Shown here piece after piece: positions 7,198-15,089 of a stretch of 58,494 nt of DNA. Position 1 is the stretch's first letter. Each line of letters starts with the position of its first letter. This DNA comes from an uncultured Clostridium sp. (lineage in GTDB: Bacteria > Bacillota > Clostridia > Oscillospirales > Butyricicoccaceae). Below the pieces are notes generated by a model. That model did not search any database. It was not told the origin of the DNA and was given only the letters and a program-made list of their open reading frames with translations. The position numbers and the translations under genes are program-made. The stretch covers positions 1 to 58,494 of the forward strand of contig CANEGK010000009.1 in NCBI GenBank assembly GCA_947427035.1, read 5' to 3'.

Positions 7198-9372
7198 ATG
7201 GAAATCAAAATTGCGTTGGCCGGCAATCCGAACTGCGGAAAGACGACGCTGTTCAACGCCCTGACCGGCTCCAGCCAGTACGTCGGGAACTGGCCCGGCG
7301 TCACAGTCGAAAAAAAGGAAGGGCGCTTGAAAGGGCATAAAGATGTTATCATTCAGGATCTTCCGGGCATCTATTCCCTGTCGCCCTATACGCTGGAAGA
7401 GGTCGTGGCGCGCGCATACCTGGTGGGCGAAAAGCCCGACGCCATTTTGAATATCGTCGACGGCACCAACATCGAGCGCAACCTGTACCTGACCACCCAG
7501 CTCATCGAGCTCGGCATTCCCGTTGTCGTCGCCGTCAACATGATCGATTTGGTGCGCAAAAACGGCGACCAGATCGACCTTGGCCGCCTGGGTGAAGCGC
7601 TCGGCTGCCAGGTTGTCGAGATGAGCGCCCTGAAGGGCGAAGGCGGTATGGAAGCCGCCGAAAAGGCCGTCGCGCTGGCGCGCAGTCCCCAGCGCCGCGA
7701 GCTTCCGCATGTCTTTGCCGGCAGCGTCGAGCACGCGCTGGCACACATTGAAGAGTCCATTTCCGGCCTGGTCGACGAGCGCTATCTGCGCTGGTACGCC
7801 ATTAAACTCTTCGAGCGCGACGAAAAGCTGCTTCAGGAGCTGCACCTTGATCCTGCGCTGCAAACCCATCTGGAAGAACATATCGCCGACTGCGAAAAGG
7901 AACTGGACGACGATGCCGAAAGCATCGTCACCAACCAGCGCTATGCCTACATCAGCAAAGTCATCGGCCGCGCCGTTAAGAAAAAGTCAGCCAAACACAG
8001 CATGACCGTTTCAGACAAAATCGACCGCATCGTCACCAACCGCGTACTTGCCCTGCCCATTTTTGCCCTTGTCATGTTCGCAGTGTACTATATCTCTATC
8101 GGCACGGTGGGTGACTGGCTGACCGGCTGGACCAATGACGTGCTCTTTGGCGACATCATTCCGCCCGCTGTCGAAAGTTGGCTTGTCTCGCTCGGCTGCG
8201 CCGAGTGGCTGGTCGGCCTGGTGGTCGACGGCATTATCGCCGGCGTCGGCGCCGTTCTGGGCTTCGTGCCCCAGATGCTGGTGCTCTTCCTCATGCTGTC
8301 GGTGCTTGAAGATATCGGGTACATGGCCCGTGTTGCATTCATCATGGATCGCATCTTCCGCAAGTTCGGCCTGTCGGGCAAAAGCTTTATCCCCATGCTC
8401 ATCGGCTCGGGCTGCGGCGTCCCCGGCGTCATGGCCAGCCGCACGATTGAAAATGAACGCGACCGCCGCATGACCATTATGACGACCTGCTTTGTCCCCT
8501 GCGGCGCCAAAATGCCCATCATCGGACTGTTTGCCGGCGCTCTGTTCGGCGGCAGCGGCTTGGTCGCCGTGTCGGCCTATTTCATCGGTGTGGCCGCCAT
8601 CATCCTTTCGGGTATCATCCTCAAAAAGACAAAGATGTTCGCCGGCGACCCCGCCCCCTTTGTCATGGAACTGCCCGCCTACCACGTCCCGGCAGCCGTC
8701 AACGTCCTGCGCGCCACCTGGGAGCGCGGCTGGAGCTTTATCAAGCGCGCCGGCACCGTTATTCTTGCATCCTCCATTGTTTTGTGGTTTCTCCAGGGCT
8801 TCGGCTTCACAGACGGTTCCTTCGGCATGGTTGACGACAATAACAGCTCGCTGCTTGCTTCCATCGGCAATGCCGTGGCCTTTGTCTTCGCCCCGCTCGG
8901 CTTTGGCGACTGGCAGTCGACGGTGGCCACCGTCACCGGTCTTATCGCAAAAGAAAACGTCGTCACGACCTTCGGCGTGCTCTTCCACTTGGGTGAAGAG
9001 GTGGCCGAGGACACGCCCGAACTGTGGGCTGCCATCTCGCTGCACTACAGTCAGCTTGCCGCCTATAGCTTCATGATTTTCAACCTTTTGTGCGCGCCGT
9101 GCTTTGCCGCTATGGGCGCCATCAAGCGCGAGATGAACAGCGCCAAATGGACATGGGCTGCCATTGGCTATATGTGCGGCTTTGCCTATGTCGTTTCGTT
9201 CATCACCTACCAGCTCGGCCTGCTCTTTACGGGCGGCGGCTTCGGCATCGGCTCCGCCCTTGCCTTCGCCGCGCTGGCCGGCGTTCTGTACCTTGTCTTC
9301 CGCAAAAACAAATACGAGGGCGGCCGCAGCCTAACGCTCAGCGCCGTCGCGGCGTCTGCCGGCCAATCCTGA
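7198..9372 (+). CDS. feoB: Ferrous iron transporter FeoB
   Basis: This 724-residue inner-membrane protein starts with a GTPase domain: G1 GNPNCGKTT (about residues 9-17), switch segment VGNWPGVTVEKKEG, G3 DLPGIYSL, G4 NMID and G5 SALKG. A helical guanine-dissociation-inhibitor region follows (to about 270), then the transmembrane core (about 280-705) containing the characteristic GCGVPG and CFVPCGAKMP gating motifs. AAGGAGG lies 11 bp ahead of the ATG. It imports Fe(II) with the two FeoA proteins upstream and the Cys-rich protein downstream. Regulation is probably by the TTAG-N6-CTAA sites. Confidence 0.98.
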   Translation: MEIKIALAGNPNCGKTTLFNALTGSSQYVGNWPGVTVEKKEGRLKGHKDVIIQDLPGIYSLSPYTLEEVVARAYLVGEKPDAILNIVDGTNIERNLYLTTQLIELGIPVVVAVNMIDLVRKNGDQIDLGRLGEALGCQVVEMSALKGEGGMEAAEKAVALARSPQRRELPHVFAGSVEHALAHIEESISGLVDERYLRWYAIKLFERDEKLLQELHLDPALQTHLEEHIADCEKELDDDAESIVTNQRYAYISKVIGRAVKKKSAKHSMTVSDKIDRIVTNRVLALPIFALVMFAVYYISIGTVGDWLTGWTNDVLFGDIIPPAVESWLVSLGCAEWLVGLVVDGIIAGVGAVLGFVPQMLVLFLMLSVLEDIGYMARVAFIMDRIFRKFGLSGKSFIPMLIGSGCGVPGVMASRTIENERDRRMTIMTTCFVPCGAKMPIIGLFAGALFGGSGLVAVSAYFIGVAAIILSGIILKKTKMFAGDPAPFVMELPAYHVPAAVNVLRATWERGWSFIKRAGTVILASSIVLWFLQGFGFTDGSFGMVDDNNSSLLASIGNAVAFVFAPLGFGDWQSTVATVTGLIAKENVVTTFGVLFHLGEEVAEDTPELWAAISLHYSQLAAYSFMIFNLLCAPCFAAMGAIKREMNSAKWTWAAIGYMCGFAYVVSFITYQLGLLFTGGGFGIGSALAFAALAGVLYLVFRKNKYEGGRSLTLSAVAASAGQS

Positions 9373-9388
9373 TACAGGGGGTGATGGT

Positions 9389-9541
9389 ATGAATCTTCCC
9401 ACTGTTATCGGCGCTTTGATTGTCTTTGCCGTCTTTGCCGCCATTGTCGGCCGGGGACTTTACAACAAAAAACACCGCAAAGGCGGGTGCGGCTGCGGGT
9501 GCGACCACTGTCCCGGCAACAGCATGTGCCACCCAAAATAA
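9389..9541 (+). CDS. FeoB-associated Cys-rich membrane protein
   Basis: A 50-residue protein 16 bp after feoB. An N-terminal transmembrane helix (about residues 5-24) is followed by a basic turn (NKKHRK) and a Cys-rich tail with CGCGCDHC and a further Cys at 46, giving six potential metal ligands near CPGNSMCH. This matches the FeoB-associated Cys-rich small proteins of Firmicutes, whose role in Fe(II) delivery is presumed, not proven. GGGGGTGATGG precedes the ATG, and the gene ends just before a terminator, making it the last gene of the feo unit. Confidence 0.9.
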   Translation: MNLPTVIGALIVFAVFAAIVGRGLYNKKHRKGGCGCGCDHCPGNSMCHPK

Positions 9542-9563
9542 AGCGTCTTTTTGAAGCCATGAA

Positions 9564-9593
9564 AAGGCCCGCAGGGCAAACTCTGCGGGCCTT
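9564..9593. terminator. Bidirectional terminator after feo unit
   Basis: An 11-bp GC-rich stem (AAGGCCCGCAG with CTGCGGGCCTT) sits between convergent genes. T-rich sequence follows on both strands, so it serves both units. Confidence 0.85.
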
Positions 9594-9607
9594 GTTTCGG
9601 CAGACGG

Positions 9608-10324
9608 TTATTTCAGCTTTGCGTCAAAGATGTAGGCGTTGGTCTTCCCACCGTTGTGGTGATAGGCCTGGAACGAGAGCTGCGAAGTCCCGACAAGGTC
9701 GACGGTAAAGGGCTCGTTGAGCTGCCCGCCGACAATTTCTTTCTGGAAGAGCACAACGTCATTGTCGCCCCGAACGAACAGAGTGACATCAGAGTCCGCA
9801 TAGCACTGGAAGGTCAGGCTTTCGTATTTGCCGCCGATGTTAAAGGAGGCGACGCTGGTATCTTCCTCAGAAGCGCCCCAGAAGTTTATGCGAATCCAGT
9901 TCTCACACTTGATCCCCGCAATATCCTGGGTTTTTTTCTCGAAGCTCTGAACCTGCGTGGCCTCGCTCCAGCCGACACTGCTCAGGTCATACGCCTTGAA
10001 CGTGTCGATAAGGTCAGTGCCGCCAGCGGGTTTTGTTCCCAGCAGAACGGTCTGGGTTGCCTGATCCCAGTTGACTTCAAGGCCAAGAAGGTTGGCAAGG
10101 GCGCGGATGGGCAGATACGTAGTGCCATTGTACATAATGGGGTAGACGCGGGTGCCGCTGGCATCAAAGAGATCCTTGAGCTCGCCGTCCAGTCTGACGG
10201 AGACGCCGTAATCCAGTTCGGCTGCGATCTGCTTTTTGTTGCTGGACGCGCTGGCGCCCGCGCCATAGCTGAGAATCATGGCCAGAACCAGCACGACAGC
10301 AAACATCGGTTTTTTGAATTTCAT
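9608..10324 (-). CDS. Secreted stalk-domain (copper amine oxidase N-terminal-like) protein with NPCBM-like C-terminus
   Basis: The 238-residue product has a Sec signal peptide (residues 1-26, ending ASA before SSNKK). Residues about 35-97 form a copper-amine-oxidase N-terminal or stalk domain with the typical RVYPIMYNGTTYLPIRAL pattern and VLLG ending. Residues about 105-238 have the beta pattern of an NPCBM/NEW2-type carbohydrate-binding domain (SFEKKTQDIAGIKCENWI, then a closing SFQAYHHNGGKTNAYIFDA). Proteins with this architecture are usually exported and bind cell-surface glycans; no catalytic residues are seen. It is monocistronic with its own promoter at 10393-10421. Confidence 0.8.
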   Translation of the reverse strand: MKFKKPMFAVVLVLAMILSYGAGASASSNKKQIAAELDYGVSVRLDGELKDLFDASGTRVYPIMYNGTTYLPIRALANLLGLEVNWDQATQTVLLGTKPAGGTDLIDTFKAYDLSSVGWSEATQVQSFEKKTQDIAGIKCENWIRINFWGASEEDTSVASFNIGGKYESLTFQCYADSDVTLFVRGDNDVVLFQKEIVGGQLNEPFTVDLVGTSQLSFQAYHHNGGKTNAYIFDAKLK

Positions 10325-10392
10325 AGAAATTCCTCTCTTTCCTTTTTCCGGCCGTGTTCCCTCTGGCGGCCGGCATTATAGTGTTCGCCCTT

Positions 10393-10421
10393 ATTATAGT
10401 AAAAAATCCACAGGTTGTAAA
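10393..10421 (-). promoter_or_regulatory. Promoter of the stalk-domain gene
   Basis: On the minus strand, TTTACA (10416-10421), a 17-bp spacer and TATAAT (10393-10398) lie about 70 bp before the start codon. Confidence 0.75.
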
Positions 10422-10444
10422 GACGTCCCACAGGTAAAAAACAG

Positions 10445-10478
10445 CGCCTGCCGAAAAGCAACCGCTTCCCGGCAGGCG
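10445..10478 (-). terminator. Terminator of the LysM-GH18 gene
   Basis: A 9-bp stem CGCCTGCCG/CGGCAGGCG begins 6 bp beyond the gene's stop codon and is followed on the minus strand by CTGTTTTTT. Confidence 0.8.
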
Positions 10479-10483
10479 TATTT

Positions 10484-11767
10484 TCACACGATTTTTCGAA
10501 TGTCGTACAGCGAATTGACCAGCGCCCAGTTCTGCTCAAAGGGCCGCATCAGATTCCAGTACTGCCCGCCCGAAAGCCCGAACTCGTCAATGAGGTCGAG
10601 CTTTTTCAAAATGCTGCGCGCGTCCTCAAACCAGACGACGTGCTCGGCCCCGCTCCCGCTGACATAGTTGAAATACGGCGACTGCGCCTGCTCGTCAAAC
10701 CGGATTTCCGCCCCGTGCCGCGCCGCGATTTCTACGGCATACTGGTTGCCGATCGAGGTGGCGCGGCTCTGCCCCTGTACAAAGGGCAGCGTCCAGTCAT
10801 ACCCGTAATTGGGCAGGCCCAGCAGTATCTTCCGGGGCGGGATTTCGCTGACGGCGTATTCAACGACCTGCCGGACCTTGTCGATGGGCGCCACCGCCAT
10901 AGGCGGGCCGTAGGTGTATCCCCATTCATACGTCATGAGCATCACCGTGTCGCTGGCAGCGCCAATGGCGCCGTAATCGTGCGCTTCGTACAAAAGTCCG
11001 GCCTGCTGCGCCGATGTTTTGGGCGCGAGGTCGGTGTGCAGAAAAAGCCCGTGCGGCCGAAGTCGCACCCGCAGCTGTTCGAGGAAGGCGACATACCCCG
11101 CGGCGTGCTCCGCTTCAATGTACTCGAAATCAACATCCAGCCCCAGATATCCCTTTTGCAGCATGACGGCGAGGATGTTGTCGGCCACTCTTTTTTGCAG
11201 CCGCTCGCTTTGAAAGAGCATAGCGGCGCGCTGGCTGCTGAACCCGCCGTCTTCGGTAATGGATGAAATGAGCATGACGGGCGCTGTTTTGTACCGGTAT
11301 GCCAAATTGATGAGCGGCTGGTCGTCTATGCCGATCAGCTCGCCATCCTCGTCAAAGCCGTAGCCAAACAGCGTCACCGTCGTCAAATAGGGCAGCGCCC
11401 GCGCCAGTATCCCTTTGTCCACATAAGAATACGCGTATCCGCCCAGCCCCAATTTTCTCCGCTTTTCGCCCTGAAAGCGCACTACAATACTGTCGCCCGC
11501 GCGCAGCCCGCCGTTTCCGGCCAACCACGGGTTGTTCTGCCACAGCGCCAGCACCGTTGTGCCGTACTGCTGCGCAATGCTGTACAGCGTATCTCCCGGG
11601 CGGACGGTATGTATCGTTTCGGGCCGGACGATGACAAGCGCCTGCCCCACTACCAGCCGGTTTTCATCTGCAATGGCATTGTCGCTGACAATCCGCTGCG
11701 GCGAAACCCCGTACTGCCCGGCGATATCGAGCAGGGTATCGCCCGGCTTTACCACATGAATGTTCAT
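10484..11767 (-). CDS. LysM-GH18 spore-cortex-type N-acetylglucosaminidase (SleL/YaaH-like)
   Basis: The 427-residue protein carries two N-terminal LysM repeats (about residues 3-47 and 51-97), which bind peptidoglycan, then a glycoside hydrolase 18 barrel (about 105-425). The catalytic signature is GLDVDFE with Glu215 as proton donor. It lacks a classical signal peptide, as do YaaH/SleL enzymes that are loaded onto spores during sporulation and act as cortical-fragment hydrolases in germination. The family assignment is firm; the sporulation role is inference from family. It stands alone between the stalk-domain gene and the divergent MerR-RDD gene. Confidence 0.88.
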   Translation of the reverse strand: MNIHVVKPGDTLLDIAGQYGVSPQRIVSDNAIADENRLVVGQALVIVRPETIHTVRPGDTLYSIAQQYGTTVLALWQNNPWLAGNGGLRAGDSIVVRFQGEKRRKLGLGGYAYSYVDKGILARALPYLTTVTLFGYGFDEDGELIGIDDQPLINLAYRYKTAPVMLISSITEDGGFSSQRAAMLFQSERLQKRVADNILAVMLQKGYLGLDVDFEYIEAEHAAGYVAFLEQLRVRLRPHGLFLHTDLAPKTSAQQAGLLYEAHDYGAIGAASDTVMLMTYEWGYTYGPPMAVAPIDKVRQVVEYAVSEIPPRKILLGLPNYGYDWTLPFVQGQSRATSIGNQYAVEIAARHGAEIRFDEQAQSPYFNYVSGSGAEHVVWFEDARSILKKLDLIDEFGLSGGQYWNLMRPFEQNWALVNSLYDIRKIV

Positions 11768-11882
11768 GGCTGCATCCCGCCTTTTCTGTTTTCTTCATCC
11801 TATGCCGGCTCTGGCGCAGGCGTGAAAACTGTGGTAAAATGGTTTCGCTTGGCGACTCACAGGGAACTTTGCAAAAAACCGC

Positions 11883-11913
11883 TTGACTGTAAACCCGCTT
11901 GACAGTGTATACT
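11883..11913 (+). promoter_or_regulatory. MerR-type promoter with 19-bp spacer and internal dyad
   Basis: TTGACT (11883-11888) and TATACT (11908-11913) are separated by 19 bp, overlong for a normal promoter. An inverted repeat ACTGT (11886-11890) and ACAGT (11902-11906) lies between the hexamers. This is the classic geometry of promoters untwisted by MerR-family activators and implies autoregulation of the downstream gene. Confidence 0.75.
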
Positions 11914-11939
11914 GCCCATTACAAGGAGGGTGAACATTC

Positions 11940-13385
11940 ATGACAATCAAGCAGCTGGAAGCCCGTCTGGACATGACGCGCGCCAATATCCGCTTTTATG
12001 AAGCGGAAGGGCTTTTGCACCCTGTCCGCCTGCCCAACGGCTATCGCGACTATTCCGAGCAGGACTGTGACACGCTGAAAAAAATCAAACTGCTGCGGCA
12101 GCTCCGCATCCCGGTCGATGAAATCCGCGCACTGCAAAACGGCGAGTGCGCGCTGGGCGACGCTTTGCAGCGGCGCGTCGACGAGCTGGCGCGCGAACAG
12201 AGCGACTTGCAGCAGGCTTCGGCGCTCTGCCGCGCCGTATTAAGCGACGGCGCCACCTGGCAATCCCTTGACGCCGACCGCTACCTGAGCGGCGCGGCGG
12301 CGCTTGCGCCGGGCCGCTCTCTCGACGTCGGCCTTTCCCGCGATGTCCCCCGCGCCTGCCCCCACCCGTGGCGGCGTTTTCTGGCGCGCGGCCTGGATTT
12401 TTCGTTGTGCGCTCTTGTGTGGCAGGCAGCGCTCATTCTCATATTCCGCGTTAACCCGGCGCTGCGCAGCCCGTTGGGCCAGCTGTTTGACAGCTTTGCC
12501 GCTTTGCTCCTCCAGCTGTTTGTCGAACCGCTTTTTCTGCGCCTGTGGGGCTTTACACCGGGGAAATTTCTGTTTGGCCTGCGCGTCACCGACCGCGGCC
12601 GCAAATTGAGCTATTTCGACGCGCTGTGCCGCACCGGTTCAGTCCTCGCCTCGGGCGAAGGGCTTTTGATTCCCATTTACTCGCTCGTTCGCAATTACAA
12701 GTGCTACAAACAGTGTAAGGCCGGCGTAATCCTGCCGTGGGAAGAGGACTTTGAGTATGAGCTGACCGACACCGCCCCCTGGCGCATTCCCTCTTTTGCG
12801 GCGGCCTGCCTGTGCGCCTTTGGCCTGCTGTTTACTCTGATTCGCCTGGGCCAGCTGCCGCTCCACCGCGGCGCGCTGACGGCGGCGGACTTTGCGGAAA
12901 ATGTCAACGACTATGCGGATTATCTCGGCGCGCAGCTGGTTTTGGTGCTGGACGCCGGCGGCCGCTGGCAGGAGCGCCCGGGCAGCAGCGTTTTTCACAC
13001 CGGCGCTCTTGAAAGCTACCCCGATTTCACCCTGACGGAAGCCGGCGGCGAGCTGACCGGCGTCTCCTTCACCGTCCGGCGATACGATGAACCGCTCATC
13101 ACGCCCGTCTATATCAACATCATGCAGCTGGCCGCGCTTTCCTATGTCTGCGCCCAGCCCGGCATCGGCGTTTTCTCCGACATTCCCCAGACGCTGACCG
13201 AGCGCATTGCCGCCGACCCGTTCAGCAGCTTCTGCTTTGAAATGGCCGGCGTCGAGCTGCGGTGCGACGTGCAGTTTTCCGGCTACATGCCCCGCCTTGA
13301 CCCGGAGCAAGCCTTTCTCTGGGCAGAAGAGGAGCAGAGCGGGCAGACCTTTTGCCTGACCTTTTCCATGACGAAAACCGGCTGA
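11940..13385 (+). CDS. Membrane-anchored MerR-RDD fusion regulator
   Basis: The 481-residue protein joins a MerR DNA-binding domain (residues 1-70, with RANIRFYEAEGLL and a short dimerisation helix to about 100) to an RDD-family membrane domain (about 140-265; signature R150-x-L152-D153 and TPGKFLFGLRV). Probable membrane segments are at about 153-169, 183-203 and 285-303. About 180 C-terminal residues follow the last segment and should face outward as a sensor. AAGGAGG is 10 bp before the ATG. The promoter has MerR-type geometry, so the protein probably controls its own gene. The ligand is unknown. An unusual one-component, membrane-tethered regulator; it precedes an ECF sigma operon by 86 bp. 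Confidence 0.85.
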   Translation: MTIKQLEARLDMTRANIRFYEAEGLLHPVRLPNGYRDYSEQDCDTLKKIKLLRQLRIPVDEIRALQNGECALGDALQRRVDELAREQSDLQQASALCRAVLSDGATWQSLDADRYLSGAAALAPGRSLDVGLSRDVPRACPHPWRRFLARGLDFSLCALVWQAALILIFRVNPALRSPLGQLFDSFAALLLQLFVEPLFLRLWGFTPGKFLFGLRVTDRGRKLSYFDALCRTGSVLASGEGLLIPIYSLVRNYKCYKQCKAGVILPWEEDFEYELTDTAPWRIPSFAAACLCAFGLLFTLIRLGQLPLHRGALTAADFAENVNDYADYLGAQLVLVLDAGGRWQERPGSSVFHTGALESYPDFTLTEAGGELTGVSFTVRRYDEPLITPVYINIMQLAALSYVCAQPGIGVFSDIPQTLTERIAADPFSSFCFEMAGVELRCDVQFSGYMPRLDPEQAFLWAEEEQSGQTFCLTFSMTKTG

Positions 13386-13395
13386 AACGCCTTTA

Positions 13396-13424
13396 TCAAA
13401 CTTTTTGGCAATGCGCTCCGTCTA
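13396..13424 (+). promoter_or_regulatory. Candidate ECF-type autoregulated promoter
   Basis: TCAAAC (13396-13401) followed by TTTTT, and CGTCTA (13419-13424), with 17 bp between, resembles the AAC-CGTC pattern used by SigV/SigW-like ECF sigma factors. It lies 48 bp before the sigma gene start. Confidence 0.55.
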
Positions 13425-13471
13425 AAAAACAGTATCGGACGTTGAGCGCCAGCCCGAGGAGGCCATCTCTT

Positions 13472-13954
13472 TTGAACCGCTCGAGCATTACCGAACTGAT
13501 CTGCCGCCATCTGACGGACAACGCCGATCGGCTCTATCGCCTGGCCTTCCGTTATGTAAAAAACGAGGAAGACGCCATGGACATTGTACAGGACGCCGCC
13601 TGCAAAATTTTGCAGTATCAGGACAAAATCAAGCAGCCCGAGTACATCGACACCATGCTCTACCGCGTCACCGTCAATGCCGCGCTCGACTTTCTGCGTA
13701 AGCACAAGCGCGAAACGGTAGGGCTCCCCCTTGTCGAAGAGGGGCGCGAGGACAATTACGGCAGGCTGTACGCCCTTGATTTACTTGACGTGCTCGACGA
13801 AAAAAGCCGCGCTATTGTCATTCTCCGCTTTTTTGAAGACCGGCAGCTCGCTGAAATTGCCGATATCCTGCACATGAACCTGAATACCGTCAAAACACGG
13901 CTCTATTCGGCGCTGCGCACACTCAAGCGTGAGCTTGACAAACCCGGCTTATAG
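13472..13954 (+). CDS. sigV: ECF sigma factor, SigV-like
   Basis: A 160-residue sigma-70 family protein with region 2 (about residues 10-70, RLAFRYVKNEEDAMDIVQDA) and region 4 (about 100-155, LAEIADILHMNLNTVKTRLYSAL). TTG at 13472 is chosen as start because AGGAGG lies about 9 bp upstream and the coding similarity begins there; a frame open further upstream (to 13352) overlaps the preceding gene. It is followed 11 bp later by an RsiV-like anti-sigma factor, so this is a SigV/RsiV type pair, which in Bacillus and Clostridioides responds to lysozyme. The symbol is by analogy. Confidence 0.85.
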   Translation: MNRSSITELICRHLTDNADRLYRLAFRYVKNEEDAMDIVQDAACKILQYQDKIKQPEYIDTMLYRVTVNAALDFLRKHKRETVGLPLVEEGREDNYGRLYALDLLDVLDEKSRAIVILRFFEDRQLAEIADILHMNLNTVKTRLYSALRTLKRELDKPGL

Positions 13955-13965
13955 GAGGCTGTTTT

Positions 13966-14862
13966 ATGGCAAAACTCAGAGACGGCATACGCCAAATGCG
14001 CGCACAGTACGAATCGCAAAAGGTTCCGGACGAGCTGTACCGCAGGCTGGACGCACTGACCGCCGCCCCGCCCCCTAAAAAGCATAAGCCCATGCGCTGG
14101 CTGCGCCGCTTTGGCGGCGCGTGCGCGGCGGCTCTTATGGCCCTGTGCATTGCGGCTAATACAAGCGGCACCGCAGCGCGGGCGCTAGAAGAGATTCCCG
14201 TCCTGGGGAAATTTGTAAGTCTTTTTAAATTTCATGAATACAGTGACAGCAAAAACGGCGTCGAGCTCCAGCTCGAAGGCCCGCATATCTCCGGCCTGCC
14301 CTCTTCCGACGCTGACAAGCGCGTCAACGCGCAGTTCGACCGGTATGTCGAGCAGATCATGTCCCAGTACGAAGCCGATGCGGCCGCCGCAGCCGGCCTG
14401 GACGAAGGGCACGAAAGTATTACGACTTCTTACAACGTACTGATCGACAACGAGCGCCAGCTGTCCGTCGCCGTCAACACGACCATTGTCATGGCCGGCG
14501 CGCAGGACTGCACGGCGTTTTACAACATCGACAAGCAGTCGGGCGAGCTTGTGCCGCTCAGCGCTCTGTTTGACGACGGCGTTGATTATATTACCCCCAT
14601 CAGCGGGGAGATCATCGGCCAGATGCGCGCGCAGATGGCGGCCGACGACCAAGTCTGCTATTGGCTTGACGATGAAGTCGAAGAGTGGAATTTTACCGCC
14701 ATCGACACCGAGCAGCAGTATTATATTAACGCCGCCGGCGAGCTGGTCATTTCCTTTGACAAATACTCCGTCGCCCCCGGCTTTATGGGCTCGGTCACCT
14801 TTACCATTCCGCAGGCGATCACCGACCCACTGGCGCGCGCAGGCGGCCTGCTCGACCAATAG
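13966..14862 (+). CDS. rsiV: RsiV-like membrane anti-sigma factor with DUF3298 domain
   Basis: The 298-residue protein has a basic cytoplasmic N-terminus (1-48) that would hold the sigma factor, one transmembrane helix (about 49-66), and an extracellular part with a DUF3298/RsiV domain (about 175-290). Just after the helix is an Ala-x-Ala motif (residues 71-73, before Leu-Glu-Glu), matching the place where signal peptidase cuts RsiV once lysozyme binds. ATAGGAGG precedes the ATG, and it shares the operon with the sigma gene. Lysozyme sensing and regulated cleavage are established for Bacillus RsiV and inferred here. A terminator follows. Confidence 0.85.
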   Translation: MAKLRDGIRQMRAQYESQKVPDELYRRLDALTAAPPPKKHKPMRWLRRFGGACAAALMALCIAANTSGTAARALEEIPVLGKFVSLFKFHEYSDSKNGVELQLEGPHISGLPSSDADKRVNAQFDRYVEQIMSQYEADAAAAAGLDEGHESITTSYNVLIDNERQLSVAVNTTIVMAGAQDCTAFYNIDKQSGELVPLSALFDDGVDYITPISGEIIGQMRAQMAADDQVCYWLDDEVEEWNFTAIDTEQQYYINAAGELVISFDKYSVAPGFMGSVTFTIPQAITDPLARAGGLLDQ

Positions 14863-14884
14863 CTTTCAGTCGCCCCCCTATCAC

Positions 14885-14917
14885 AAAAGGCTGCAACCTT
14901 TTCGGTTGCAGCCTTTT
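14885..14917. terminator. Terminator after sigV-rsiV
   Basis: A 14-bp perfect stem (AAAAGGCTGCAACC with its complement, loop TTTTC) with A-run and T-run flanks, between convergent units; it can act on both strands. Confidence 0.9.
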
Positions 14918-14922
14918 TCATC

Positions 14923-15072
14923 TTACCGATAGGACATCATCCGCAGCAGGAAATAGCCAAACGCCATACCGCAGCACACCATGAACACACAGAAAATGGC
15001 GAACTTGACGATGTTTTTCTTTTCCGCAGGGGAATATTCATGCCGCTTACGCGGCCCCTGTCCATAATACAT
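14923..15072 (-). CDS. Small membrane protein (49 residues)
   Basis: A minus-strand gene of 49 codons beginning MYYGQGPRKRHEY, with GGAGGAAGGG immediately upstream. Residues about 22-42 form a single hydrophobic helix (KFAIFCVFMVCCGMAFGYF); the N-terminus is polar and basic. It lies 17 bp after the preceding membrane-protein gene and ends a few bases before the shared terminator, so it is the last gene of a three-gene operon. Function not recognised. Confidence 0.65.
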   Translation of the reverse strand: MYYGQGPRKRHEYSPAEKKNIVKFAIFCVFMVCCGMAFGYFLLRMMSYR

Positions 15073-15089
15073 TTGCCCTTCCTCCGCTT

